A DNA stretch of 64,000 nt from Phalacrocorax aristotelis (lineage: Eukaryota > Chordata > Aves > Suliformes > Phalacrocoracidae). The stretch is from assembly GCF_949628215.1 (NCBI RefSeq), contig NC_134278.1, positions 38,954,115 through 39,018,114 of the forward strand. The letters run 5' to 3'. Made by a program: the position numbers and the translations under genes. This document shows, piece by piece, positions 12,011-24,964 of the stretch (positions within the stretch are counted from its first letter, which is position 1; each line of letters begins with the position of its first letter). The notes under the pieces were generated by a model, which was not told where the DNA came from, made no database searches, and saw only the letters and a program-made list of their open reading frames with translations.

Positions 12011-15000
12011 CCATCCAGCCCCTGGATCTGCAGTGATTTATGGACAAGTTTGGCCACGAAGCCTTCGCCTCACTCCCTCCTCCAGTTACCTCCCTTAGAT
12101 TAGGACACTGAGCTCCGCCAGTGTTCCTAACATCTAAGAGTGCAGATGGCATTGCTTAGGGGACAATCACTGAACCAACTTCCAGCATGCTGACTGCATT
12201 CCACTTGGGAAGTTAACTTTTATGAAATGTGGATATAACTTCAGCCTCTATAATTTCAACCTCAGTAATCTCACCCCCGGTAATCATTCCACACCGTAAG
12301 ACCCACAGCGATCCTTAAAAAGAATGCTTGACATGATTTTTTGCTACTGCCTATTGACTAAGTGCATGGAAAGAAAATTTTCAAGCAATTGGTGGGTTTT
12401 GGGGTGGTGGTTTTGTTTTGTTTTTATTTTAGTGGGATGCCAATGTCAGCCTCCTATCAGCAGAGGGCTTTTTAGGCAGCTTCACCAATAACAGAATAAG
12501 GCGTTCAGCAGGTAGGGCCATGTGCCCTCGGGCAACACAAACGCTCCTGTTGGCGATGATGATCAACCTTCTACTGATGAGGGAGCCTTCTGGCGCATAT
12601 CTAAACAACATCCAGATATTACGGCCACAAAACTTTCCATGAGAGCAGAGCAGTTCAGACCTGTGTCACAGCCAGATCACAGCTGGTAGCTGTAACCTGC
12701 CTCTCTGTATGGCCCCTTACATGTCACGGCACATGAATGCAGCGCACATAGCAAGGAAAAGAAACCTGTGCTCTGGATCTGTTTAGGCTACCACCATCCT
12801 TATTTGAGAGGCACCTAAACCTCTCCCTTCTGCTATTTTCATCTATTTGCATCATTGTGTTCATTGGGAGATTCCAGCAGATGGGTACATTCATCACCCT
12901 GCAAGCAAGTACCCTGCTGCTGGCCCCCCGCCCGCAGAGTGGGGCAGCTCACACCAAATGCGCTGCTCCATATGCTTTTGTATCAGGGGCAACTTCAAGC
13001 TTGCAACCCAGAGAAACAGCTCATACACCAGCACTACTCTGGCAAAAACCAGCTAGGGCTACCAAACAACATATTTTATGTTTTCAAACCTGTACATAGA
13101 TGCTTTGTTACAAAGAACGTACCAGTTGCACACTTCAGAGACCCCGCTGAAAACTCAGTATCAAGTGTATCACGTATACGTGTATGTATGCATATATACG
13201 GTACATCAGTGAATATGCTATATGTATATATAACTATGTACAATACATACATAGTAGTGTGATTGTAAATGTGATACTCAGTATCTGAAGAGGAGCTAAT
13301 GATGCTGTCACAGCATCTGAGACCCTCATCTTGTGCCCACACACTGCGCTGTCTCCATCCTCACCTCTCTCATCACCCTCCAAGGACCTGCAGCTTCTTA
13401 TTTCTGTCTCTCCTGCCAGGCTCCTGAGCAAGCCGCATGTGGGAGAAAGTTTGAGGTCCTGCATTCAAAGGGCCAAGGGAGGATGGACAGTCCCATGTCC
13501 TACAGAGCCGCTCTGCCCTGCCATCTTTGCCGTATGCTGAATTCTCCCAGGACAACTCCCCAGGCACACAGAGATCCAGCCAGCTGAAAATCAGGGTGCG
13601 GAGAGACATTCAGCCCACAGCCTCCCTCCTCCTCAAATTTCTTCCCTTGCTGAAAAGATTTAGCACTGTGCTGAGTTTTATTAAAGTCACAAAGAGCCAA
13701 ACAGTAATGCTCAATACCGAACTTCTTTAAACTGTCAAATTTCTTCCTTCAAAAAATTATTTCCTTTTTAAATTTTTATTCCTGTTTTTCTTTTCTTTCC
13801 CCAAATGGCTACACACTATGCACAAAAGTATGCTGAAGGCCAATTGCTTAAACCACAGCTCTTCAAGAAGGGTTTTAAGAGCATAGAGGAGCGTAGGCTG
13901 ACCATGGCCCAACAATGCAATCCTGCTGGGCTCAGTGCAGATGCCACGCTTGGATCTATAACTGGAAGCCTGGCTCAAAAGCCCCGGGACATGGTATTTC
14001 TGTTACACACAGCACAGGCGTGCCTTCATTCAGCTGCTGTCTCCCGTTCTGGATGTTGCACTTCACGGGAGGCACAGACCAGTTGAAGAGAGTGCAGAGA
14101 ATACCAGGGTTGATCATCTATCTAGAAAACTTGACTGGCAAGGAAAGACTGAAGACAGAGGGCATAAGACAGAAGAATGACCGTGGTAACTGTCCAAACA
14201 TCACCTTTGCTGCTGCAAAGGACAAAGGGAATATCCCCACGGACAGAAGAAATTACAGTTCAATGCACAGTGAGGAGGAATCAGGTAATACAGTAACAGC
14301 AGCTTTTTCAGGATGAAGGTGGTGATGTCCTGCAGCGGTGTTTGGAAAGGCTGTAGTGTGACGGAGGTCTTTTAGAAAAATCTGTTGGGAATTGTACACT
14401 TATGGCTTTAGAGCAGGGGAATATAGATGGCTCTGTATTTTCTGTGATTTCTGTCCTATGATCCTGCCCAACAGTCTTAAAGTGCAAACTTCACAAGCTC
14501 TGAATGCATTGCCTTTGCAGTGGAGAGCAGTAAGCTGTGTTGGTCTTGTTTATCTGTAGCAGAGAGCCAACTTTTAAGTGAAACAGCGTGCATAGTTATA
14601 CAGAACTTTTATATTGGCAATAAAATGCTTTGGCCAAGAGACAAATATTATATTTCACACAAGAGTCTGTTCCAGTGCAGCATAGATTGAATCGTCTTAG
14701 CTCTTCAGTTTGGCTAGGGAAAATGATTTCATGTTACTTGCACCTCTCATCCACCCCTGACAGATCTACCAAAATGCTGGACTTATCAGGTAAAGTTTCC
14801 AGTCACTATAAGTTCAGTCTCAGATGGCAAAGCCTGGCTGGCAAGCTGAACTGCACAACTAGAAAAATAATATTCTGTAAGCCTGCCAGCTATTTTAAAG
14901 GTCATTAAATGAGAGAAGCACATCCATGATGGGCTCTTCATGCAAACTGTGCCAAACTGGTTGGTAAACACTTCACACACAAGACCAGCTACTTCATTTT

Positions 15001-15899
15001 TTCGCAGATTTCCAGACCAACCACTTGCAATACTACATCGGTGTAAAGTGTTTACTTAAAATATAAGCGAGGGCTATTCCTATGTTAGTGCCAAACGGGT
15101 GAATCACAGAATCATGGTACAGCAAAGATAACGTCACAGGCTTGAGATGGGGGATTTTCCTTGCTAATGACAGAAAACTTCCGTGGGGTACAGCCTGGTG
15201 TAGGTATCGCTGCAGCTCCCAGGGCTTGCAATTCTCTTGCAGTTCTCTGTTCCTCTATTTGCATTTGAATGAAATATAGAGGATTTTCCCATTTCTCCTT
15301 ATCTAAAGAGAGATGGTGGTTGTAAGTGATATGTTAGCAAATTCTTTGAGGTATTTCTAAAATCTGTTAAAAGCACAAACAACCCAAATCCAGCCCTCGA
15401 CATCAGCTGGAAAAAAAAAATAAGAAAATAAAAGGAGTTGTCTCAAAAATCCACAAGCCAGGCTAAATGACAGAGCAGGATTAGAGTCGATCTTGATAAT
15501 CAGTCATGAAGCCAAATGTCTGAAGAAGCAAAATATTTTAACAGATACATAAGCTACTTTATTACAATAAATGTTTGCCAGGATCCTGAAATCCTGGGGA
15601 AATAAATCCTAGATATAAAATAATATATTTTGGGCGGACAGAACAGTGTAACACTTTGCTAAATTACATTTAACTGCACTGATTACATATGTGCAAGAAG
15701 TATATACCAAAACTTAATGTTATATCTTACTAACCACCAAGAACATAATCTGTCAGGCTATGTTTTAACATCTTCAGAAGATACACACTTCAATGGGGAA
15801 CCACAAGGTGCACTTTTTCTAGATAACTTTTTTCTCTAGGTTGTGGAGAAACCAGGAAGGCCTAAGCAAACATGGCAACAAGTTTTAGCTGCCCCCCAG
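12011..15899. other. Intergenic DNA, no gene seen
   Basis: No supported coding exon. Around 13170-13260 there is TA/TG-rich simple sequence. A weak CR1-like relic lies at about 14070-14180. The remaining frames are short and featureless. Confidence 0.5.
14070..14180 (+). mobile_element. Possible ancient CR1 LINE relic
   Basis: The sequence resembles the CR1 pol 3' part that encodes the '[13 protein letters not shown]...EERL' stretch (here degenerate, including GAGAGTGCAGAGAATACCAG). It is strongly eroded, without an open frame, and has no clear ends. Confidence 0.3.
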
Positions 15900-16456
15900 T
15901 GTCACAGTGTAACCCCAGCTGGCAACTCAGCCCCACCCAGCCGCTCATGGCGTGGGGGAGAGAATCAGTAAAAGTGAGAAAACTCGAGGGTTGTCATAAA
16001 GACAGTTTAACAGATAAATAAAAAGCTGCACACACAAGCAAAGCAAAACAAGGAATTAATTCACTGCTTCCCACAGGCAGGCAGATGTTCAGCCATCCCC
16101 AGGAAAGCAAGGCTCCATCACATGTAACAGTTACTTGGGAAGACAAACGCCATCACTCCAAATGTCCCCCCTTCCTTCTTCTTCCCCCAGCTTTATAGGC
16201 TGAGCATGACACCATATGGTGTGGGATATCCCCCAGCCAGCTGGGGCCAGCTGCCCCAGCTGTGTCCCCTCCCAGCTCCTTGTGCACCCGGCAGAGCATG
16301 GGAAGCTGAAAAAAATCCCTGACCAGTGCAAGTACCGCCCAGCAACAACCAAAACGCCAGTGTGCTATCAACACCACTCTCATACCAAAGCCAAAACACA
16401 GCACCATGCCAGTTACTAGGAAGAAAATCAACTCTGACCCAGCTGAAACCAGGACA
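15900..16456 (-). mobile_element. Solo LTR of an avian endogenous retrovirus (ERVL-like)
   Basis: This 557-bp element starts TGTCCTGG on the minus strand and ends in CA, giving intact TG...CA termini. On the minus strand it carries a TATAAAG box (16191-16197) followed by a purine-rich leader and a TTAAAC near the expected polyadenylation region. The flanks are CCCAG (15895-15899) and CTCAG (16457-16461), a 5-bp target-site duplication with one mismatch; 5 bp is typical of ERVL. I recognise the sequence as a common neognath LTR but cannot give a database name with certainty. There is no internal retroviral sequence on either side, so it is a solo LTR left by recombination. It is inactive as a virus. 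Confidence 0.8.
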
Positions 16457-19400
16457 CTCAGTAACACAGTTCTAGAGCTGCTTGGGAGAAACAAGTTTAT
16501 TTAGTAGTATCTCAGGCAAAAAAGAGTGTGGAGCATTAGAGACACAAACACACACGTCAGTTTTATAATTACTGCTTACAATCCTAAACAATAGCTGAGC
16601 ATTGAAATAGAAAATCTACTTACTGTCACTAGGTAATTTATTTATGTCACTTTGAAAAATAAGAGTATCTTTTGTATGGTCTCTTTATTAATAAATGTGA
16701 GTCAACTCTCTCTCTAGTCTGTACAAGGACTCTGCTAGTAAGAAGGTGATTTCATCTGCGTATCTTGGATTTTAAAATACAAAGGGAAATTTGAGAGAGA
16801 GAGAGAAAAAGAACAACTGATTAGCCAAATAACTAGCTTAATTTTATTTCACGTAAGTTTAGGACGATGCTTAAAAATAGCTCACACACAAAAACAGATG
16901 CACTGCTGGGTGATGGGTATGCGATTGGAGTTAATGGAGCTTTTGTGTCAATTAAAAATTAGCTAAGAGTATCGAATGCTGCCTTGCCTCTCTCCCTGTC
17001 TGGGCCCGGACCATGCCTTAGAGAGTAAAACATTTTAGCCATCCTACGGGCATCACAGGCAGTCAAATATTTTGAGAGAGAAACAAATTTCCTTCATGAC
17101 GTGCCTTGGAGCCAAGGGCTCTATAAGCAAATTCTGCACAAACAGTACTTCAAGTAAGCATAATGAGGTAAGCAGCTGGGTTTCCATCAATACTGTTTCT
17201 GAAATGAGCGCGCTCTATCGAGCTATAGGAAAGCATTTTGGTCACGCTGCTGCAAAAGCTTGCAGGAAGAAACACAAAGTGAACGAAGGTGCTGGTGGCA
17301 CAGGACCCAGGCACCAAGGCAAAGGCACTAGCAGCCTGCAAATTTATATATATATATATATATATATGTATTTAATTATATATATATTTATTTGTATATT
17401 TACATATATATTTAAAATCAGGACAGCTCATGTCCCGCAAAGTGCAGGGCTGAGCAAAGCCCATCGTGCTTGTCCATCCCTGAGGAGCAGGAATGCCAGA
17501 CAGGTGGTAGATACGGTCATGATGGGGTGGAGGTGAGTTGGAAAGCGGTGATTTCTATACACTGCTGGAAACCTTTTCTTCCAAGCACAAAGGGAATGGT
17601 GGGCTCTATCCCAAAGACATGCCCACAGAAATAGCTCTTAAAATTTGATTCTCCTATAAAAGTGGAAAGACAAAAACCTCAAAGTGGCTGAAGCCCTGTG
17701 AACAACAGAAGATAGTTTGTGCAAAGGTTCAGAAGAGATCATTAGCTTCAAGGATGCCCTAATACCTAAGCAAGAATTTGTATAGTAAGACAATCTTATT
17801 TAGATGGTATGCTGGTCTCAATATTACTAATTTTTCCCTGTTTCTTCCTTTCCTAATTTACTAAACTTGGTTTTTCCATATTTCAAAAGAGAAGTGGTTT
17901 CTTCTCCTTGATTTTTCAAAATAAAGCCAAATGGCCAGGTTTTGAAACTGCTCTTGCAGTTGGCTGGAGCCAGTATAGGATTATTCCAGTAAGAAAGGAT
18001 CAGTAAAAACCCTCTTGATTGATCAACCCAGATTGACAAGTTATAATTATAGCCACATCATAGATACATAAAGGATAGCCTTATAATTAACTTTCAAATT
18101 TGACTAGTCCTACCCTTGCATTTGAGTAGCGTTTCAAAAAATCCCCTTTATTTGTACACAGACGCACTCAGAGTAGGAAATGCTGCTTCTTTTAAAGCCT
18201 GGTGTCCGCTTGCAGTCATATCTTGCTCTTGTGCACAAAAATCTGTTTGCTGACCTTTAATACCCGAGCTGAAGGCTTGCAGCAGCTTACAAGGCTGAGG
18301 GCACAGAGCTGCCCACTCCCTGGGGTCAGTCTGTACCCCACTGCTCCATCACCCACCTCCCCTCTCAATTACAGACAACCTGCAGCCCAAAGAACACACA
18401 TTCTATCCCCCACAGCATTCCCTTGTGCATCCATCCTAGCCCACTCCTCTTTCCCCTCCTTAGCGCAATACTGTCCCTACTCCCACACAGGCGGCCTCTT
18501 TCCAGGCCTGGGTGGGCAAAAGAACAGACAAGGGCCATGGGAAGGAGCAACCTGTTGTTCTTAAGAGGGCAAGGGAGGATTCCTCCTACCCCATGTGACA
18601 GAGATCCTACCAGCTTCTACAGAGTTATAATTTATAACAACTAACCTGTCTCCCAGCTACAAGTTTAACTCTGAAAGATTGACTCAGCTTTCCTTCTCAT
18701 GTGAGATCACAGTTCCTTGGATCTTTGCACCTTTACCATAGCGTCATGTAGCATGTGCCTTCAATGTATGAAATCTCTGCCTCCAAGGGAGTGGGTTAGT
18801 GCTTTGTCAAGACCTTCAAAAAAGATGGCTACTTCAGGTATTTATGAGATTGAGGTAAACTGACAAATCTCTTCCATCATACTAAACTATATTTCAAAAA
18901 TATGGGTCCAACTTCACCATGTTCAGCCTTGAACATTTGGATGTAGGTGCTTCCCAGCGTTGCTGCAGGGCAGATGTTCATCAGACCCTTCATGGGTTCC
19001 CCTACACCACCAGGGAAAAGATTTGCTCTCCTTAGTCCCTGCAGTGTGTGTCACACCCACACGCAAGTTTCTTCGCTTGCTTCAGTTTCTGCTTCTGCTC
19101 TGCCACCTTCGCTAACTCCCAATGGCAACTGTTCTTACACCTATAATTGCATTCAGAGATCTCTTGGGCAACAGAAGAAGCATCAGGCTTTTACTACCCA
19201 CATCATTTGCAGAGTTTAATTAAGGGAAAGGGAAGAGGTGGTAAAGCTTTAGGAGCCAAAATCTGGAACCGAAAAAATGGCAGTGCTGTCTGCTTTGAAA
19301 TACATCTAGGCTCTCTCCTTCTGTAATCTCATCTCTGAAATTCTTATTTCGTCCCCTCATTACCAGTCAGCGTCTGCCACTTCCCACATTGCTCACAGCA

Positions 19401-20611
19401 CTAGCAATATACGTAGAAAAAGAAAGGTTTTTCTCTTTTAATAAAATTTGACATATTTCATGTTCTAGAAGAGCAGGATCACTAACTCAGTGTGTCATCT
19501 TTGTGTCACTGCCACTACTTCTACCACATGAAGTTTCAGTTGGCTTTTCTAGGCATTAAGAGTTATTGGGAGTTTTTTTCCCCATGCAGAATAAGTTGCC
19601 TGAGCAGGCAGCTCTTATTCTGGAGCGAGAGATGGGGAAAAGGGGGCAGGAGCAAAGATTCATGCCAAAAAGACAAAATGTCAGCTGTGCTACTGGTCAT
19701 TTAATGAACTAGATGCTGTCACCCCTCAGTAAGTAGCACCTCATTTTAACCAAAGTATCAAATTCCTTTACAAAGCAATCTTCTCCGCCTCCCCTCAAAC
19801 TACAGTTTTTGCTGTAGACTTTCCTGCTTGGTTTTTAAGGCAAGTCTCTAGCCTTTGCAGTTGCCTTACTTAATCTTAAGAAAGGAAGCTTGGGTAGCAG
19901 CTTGATTTGGAAAGCAGCCTGAAATGCTAAGGTGGTCCCCAGGGTCTTAGAAGACAGCAACAATTTTGTCCTCACCATCCAGGCTTTCACCTGGGGAAAC
20001 ACCAGCATCAGTCCAGACACCTTCAACTCAAGGTACAGTACATTTTGAAAGGCACGCACTATAAAGCACAGCTAAAAATCTCAAATAAAGCCAATTCAAA
20101 TTAATGACGAATGGAAAAGAGGAGCAGGAGACACTGCTAACCCCAAACAGTCAAAAAATTAGTCAGTTCTGAGGGACAAGTTGGTTTTTTTTTGTTCAAA
20201 CCTCTACAGTAAGCTGAGTTCATGTTCTCCAGGTATTTACCACTCCTTAAGGCACCCAAGGTCTCAGGGGGCAGTGGGGGGTGGGGGGCTACCTCTCATG
20301 TGGCCAGAAGTTCCAGTGTCTAAAGAAGCCAGCACACAGAACAGCAAGAGCTTGGGTAAGGGACATATCGGCTGACTGAAACTTCTCCTCCTCTCATGAA
20401 AAATGCAGACGAAGAAGACAGTTTCTTCCTCCCACAGATGGGAGCCCCTCCTCCCCACCCACTCTTCCCTATAGCTTGTATTGAGAAGCGGTTAGTCATA
20501 GCAGGACACAGATGCGTTCGTGCCTGGATGATGAAACTCAGATGATAACAAGAACATGTTCTTGTCTACAAGCCAGGAGACAACCACTTGTTTTCCTTGC
20601 AAGCCAGATTT
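16457..20611. other. Intergenic DNA, no gene seen
   Basis: Contains a TA-rich microsatellite at 17345-17413 and otherwise unremarkable sequence. Short open frames have no recognisable product. Confidence 0.55.
17345..17413. repeat. TA-rich simple repeat
   Basis: Two (TA)n tracts are joined by TTTAATTA and TTTATTTG interruptions. Such runs are unstable and often polymorphic. Confidence 0.85.
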
Positions 20612-20650
20612 TATAGAATCATTAAGGTTGGAAAAGACCTATAGGATCAT
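20612..20650 (-). mobile_element. CR1 LINE 3'-end fragment
   Basis: The stretch TATAGAATCATTAAGGTTGG and the following AAAAGACCTATAGGATCAT is the reverse complement of the conserved CR1 3' terminus. Only the last 40 or so bases of the element are present, the usual 5' truncation taken to an extreme. Confidence 0.7.
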
Positions 20651-22110
20651 CACAACTTCTTTGTGATGGGGAGAACAAGACTCGCTTCTGTTTAGCCTTA
20701 CTCAGCATACCAGGGAAATACATGGGGTTTACTTCCCACAGGGTGCAAGCTGCTTCTTGCTCTTCCACCAAGTCTGCTTTCTGTCTAGGCTTCTATTTTC
20801 TCCCAGGATATCAAATGCCTTACACACTGCAGGCTTGCACAGAGCTTTTGGCCGTGACATATATAGAAGACTAACAAGAACAAGGACCAAGGGTTGTGGA
20901 CACGGACGAAGCTGATGCAGAAAAGCATTATTGCATGGCAGGGTCGTGCACCTGGCGCAGGAAGAGCCCTCACGCTGAGGTTTGGCCCCTGGAAACGTAA
21001 CATTGCAAATACTCATTTGCAATTCAGTGAGTAGAAATTCATCATCTTAATTTGAATGAGACACTAATGAACTGGTCTGAATATATTTACAGGATTGGTT
21101 ATAACTGTCCTCTGAAAATGCTGTCCTTACTCTGAGAGGACGTGCACAACACGGTGGTAAGTTGAGAGCTCCCTGTATTTGGCAACACACAGCACGTGGG
21201 AAGGATGGACAAAACCATGGTAAGCCCTTCTAGGGGTGCAGTTACTGACCTTGTTCAGGTGTTCATCCTCAAATAGCTGTGTTTTCTCACTATTTGCTGA
21301 GCCTTACAGGTTTCTAATCCAGAACACCCTGACTTAACATCCTAAGGCTGAAGTATAAAATAAAATTCTTCCAAGGCCAAACCTGATAAATTCAGAATAC
21401 CAATATAATAGCAAGAAAAAAAACCCCAAATGAATAACTAAAAAAACCTCTGAAGCAATGACACTACTGGTTGCACAACTTGGAAATGTCTTGGAAATCC
21501 AATTCAAGATTCAAACCTTACCAGAGCATAATCAAGTAATTTCAGTGTTTTGTTGTTTATGATGTACTTCGAAGCAGCCCTTGGCACTCAGTACTGCTTC
21601 ATCACTTCATTTTGTTACTAAATCAAGGTCTCTAGTTAGTCACCTCATACCAGAGAGACTTTAATGTACTAAACTGTATGAAACGTTTTCTCCTCCTTTC
21701 ATCCTGCCATAAGACGAACCATAGCACAAGCAATTCCTGTAGCACCACAGCTGTGCCAGCTCTCAAGAAGCCACTGAATAACACCTCACAGGAAAGAAAT
21801 CAGGACCAGCACTACGAACTTTCACAGTTCCAATATTATTCTAGTTTCAGGAGATGAAGAGCTTTACTGAAGCCTCCTGAGGTGTTGCAGATCGAACTAG
21901 AGAATTCTCTCCCTCTCCCCTCTTTGTGAGTGGCTTTGTGCTCAGTCTGGCTTCGTATGGATCTCTCCTGTACTGCTTAAAGATCAGCAAAAGCCATTAC
22001 CATGTGCAGACTCAGCAATCAGTGTCAGGGCCTATACGCATTTTTCCCCTCTCAAAGCGTATTATTGTGTGCAACATCTCAATGACTATGAAACTGGCAA
22101 CAAGATATTT
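20651..22110. other. Intergenic DNA between PRSS35 and SNAP91 3' ends
   Basis: No coding exon or clear repeat is seen. It lies just downstream of the predicted SNAP91 cleavage site. Confidence 0.5.
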
Positions 22111-22114
22111 ACTT

Positions 22115-24871
22115 TGATCAAGGTGTTTATTGCATCTCAGGGGGCACACATGCACTGGGTTTTTTTTTTTTGTTTTGTTTTGTTTTTTAAACTGAAATAC
22201 AAAGAAGAGCCATTTTGAAATTAGCTTTTTATAGAACTTTCCCATTACTGTGTATGTTATCCCCACAGCAAATTCAGATACAACCACTTTTAATGGTACC
22301 ATACATTGATTAAATAGTTCATTTGTAAGACTTTAAGTGAATATCTTTCCAACCCGATATGCCTTTACAGAGAACTGCCAAGCCACTTGTAACACTGATC
22401 AACAGTGACCTCATTGAAGAGTCAAGATCTTACGCCAAGCCATCAGCAGAAACAGTATGAGAACAAATAAAAATTAAAGAAACACAGTATGTACAGTAAA
22501 GGGCATGGATCTCTGGATCAGAATTAAATCTAATCACCAATAGTACAAAAGCTACTCACAGCGCATTCGGGGCAATGGAGAACACACTAGCCTAAGGCAT
22601 ACACAGGTAAGCACTAAATTAAGAGATGTACGTAAGAACTGAACAGAGATGAGCGACATCACTTGTAATGTTTTGACTACAGATATACCAAAGAGTGCTC
22701 TCGTATTTTAAATCCCTTAATGCCAGCAGAACTATGGTTGCTTTTTCCAGCTACATGGAGAGAAACTGACCCTTTACTTATTTTCAGTGCATTTAGCAAG
22801 AACTGATAAATATGCCAATTTTAAATGCAGAAACTTAAATAATTAAAATAGATTTTTTAAAAAACCAGCAATAAATATGGTATTCAGATGTGATTTTTCA
22901 TTCTTGGTAAATCATCGAAAAGGTATTTGTTATGGAAGTTTATCTTTATATTACTTTAAATTATCTTAACATATACAGTGCCACAAAAATAAAACATTTT
23001 TTCACAACAATTGAGATTCCTGTGACTGGAAAAAAAAAAAAAAAAATGTATTCCACACAATTTCATAAGTATTTTCCTTACTATCTGGTATTATCACACT
23101 ATGTTTTGTAACAGATAAAGGAGAAATCGAGTCTTAGGGAAATTTTAGGTGTCCTCAAAAAGTTATATACATTGAAACCTTCAAAAACCACAGACATCGC
23201 TCCAAATGGCTCACCAAACAACAGCTGCATAATCTGCCCCCGTGGGATAGGTTCAGAAAAGCACTAGAAGGCATCAGAAACATACATCCATTGTTTAAAT
23301 TGTAAAACACAAATAACCCAAGTACACAAATTTCGAGAGTAGGGATAACAGCTAAGGTAGTACACATTCCTAATGTTCACTTTCACAGCTGTGCTACACG
23401 TTTCAGGAGGAAGAGAAAGTCTGAGTAAGCGCTGGGTTTGGTACTGGTGGCTCACTTTGAGACTCTGAGCATCTGTTTGTAGACTCCAAACGCACGTTTT
23501 TATCATCCAGTCAGAAAAACTGCAGCTGTGAAAAGAGAAAAGTATTAGGTGAGAACCAGAATAATGAGTTAGATAAAGCACGTTCTAGAGAAAGCACCAA
23601 ATCTGCTCCTTTGTTCACCCCTCAAAGGAGTTGTTACCAGGTTTTTGTGAAGCAGCAGTCTCACCACAGACCGTTATGAATCTGTCTACTACAAACCCAA
23701 GCCAAAAGCAGTGAGTCCTAGCAATAAATGGTGCATCTCCACTCCTGGCCATCTCCACCAAGCACCAGTTACACTTCCCCGGGGCTCGAATTTGCAGAAG
23801 GGAGAAGTGGGACTGGGTGGTGTCTGCTGAGGGCAGCCGGATCCCATCCGCTGCTGCTAGCTCCAGTGCAGAGGGGGCTTAGAACAAGTCTTAGAATAAA
23901 GCTCTAGGTAGAAAGAAAAGGGACTTCTGAAGGAGGCTTTGAAGATATGGAATGATTGTCCTCTCCTCACCTGGCAAATTATTCTAGTCTTAGTTACAAA
24001 ATGTCTACTGTACTTCTACATTATTATTTTTTAATTGGCTTAAGTGTTCAATTCGATCTGATGTTTCCACTTGGCCCTCTTCCACATCTTTCTCCAAAAC
24101 CCTGTCAGTAATATTTTTGCCTTTTTTCCTTCCATTCTGTACTATTTTTTTTACTTCTATGTTTTTCTTATTTACTCCTCTGTTCTTCCACACTGTTGCT
24201 CTACACAGCCCTGCTCAGGACCCTATGCCTTTAGCATTCGGAAAAGCAGTGACTTGAAAAATCATATGGTGGGGAAGAACATTAGTTAGCAGCAGTTAAG
24301 TGATACAGACAACCTTCCCTTGATGATCAGGACACTGAAGTTTTTCCTCTTTTGATCCCTTCACACCTATGATACCAAACCTATTTCCACACCCACAGGA
24401 CTGGAACAAGCCTCTTCAGCACTGTTTTGCCCCCAGTACTTGTACCCTGTTATGATTCTATTTGTTTTAGTATTAATTTCAGGGGGAAGGGAATGAAAAA
24501 AACCACCCACCAACACCAAAACACATGAGCCCTTGGACTGAATGGAAACAAGGCAAAAAAATTGAAGTTATAGATTGAAGATAACTTTTCCTGGCAGTCA
24601 CTTTTAGCAAAAAAAGTAGCCAAAAGTCAAGCTTTCAGGTTAAAATTTAAAATTAAAATTAATTAAATTAATTAGATTAAAATTAAAGAGCGTGGACAGA
24701 GAATTCAAGTTTCTGCTTAAACCCCCACACTATCCATTCACGTTTCTACCTACGTCCGCAACTACAATTTTAACAGTCATGTTCATTCTACCAGCCTAAT
24801 CAACGTCTGTGTGCCAGACACGTACCACAGCGTAACATGCTTAGGCAGGCAGCCACAGAATACCTTATTGT
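22115..24871 (-). other. SNAP91: Predicted SNAP91 3'UTR
   Basis: AT-rich and without a coding frame, it lies between the SNAP91 stop and the first AATAAA. It contains a T-run/TGTTTT stretch on the plus strand at 22160-22188 (A-rich in the transcript), a 16-base A-run at 23031-23046 (U-run in the transcript) and a TTAAAA-type simple sequence near 24640-24690. The end is inferred only from the hexamer. Confidence 0.5.
22136..22141 (-). promoter_or_regulatory. SNAP91: Candidate poly(A) signal AATAAA for SNAP91
   Basis: Going downstream from the SNAP91 stop on the minus strand, this is the first canonical AATAAA I find. It is followed within 15-50 bases by T- and GT-rich sequence (ATCTTGTTGCC and beyond). 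A proximal ATTAAA near 24041-24046 is an alternative. The resulting 3'UTR would be about 2.75 kb. Confidence 0.5.
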
Positions 24872-24964
24872 TTACAAGAAATCCTTGATGTTAAGATCCG
24901 CTAATGGGTCCTTTGTTGGAGGTTTCTTGGGACTCTGAGTAGCAGGAGTTGGGCTTGGCGAAAG
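24872..24964 (-). CDS. SNAP91: SNAP91 last coding exon (exon 21 here)
   Basis: The acceptor TGTTAG precedes the first base at 24964. The exon is read in phase 0 as [16 protein letters not shown], then [14 protein letters not shown] and TAA at 24872-24874. This is the conserved AP180 C-terminus. The exon continues into the 3'UTR. Confidence 0.95.
   Translation of the reverse strand, partial: LSPSPTPATQSPKKPPTKDPLADLNIKDFL

Noticed and set aside
15103..15125. CR1-like TCACAGAATCATGG
   Set aside because: Too short, and the following sequence does not continue as CR1.
17072..17536. 154-residue ORF with a Tyr/Ile-rich centre
   Set aside because: The centre is translation of the TA microsatellite; no homology recognised.
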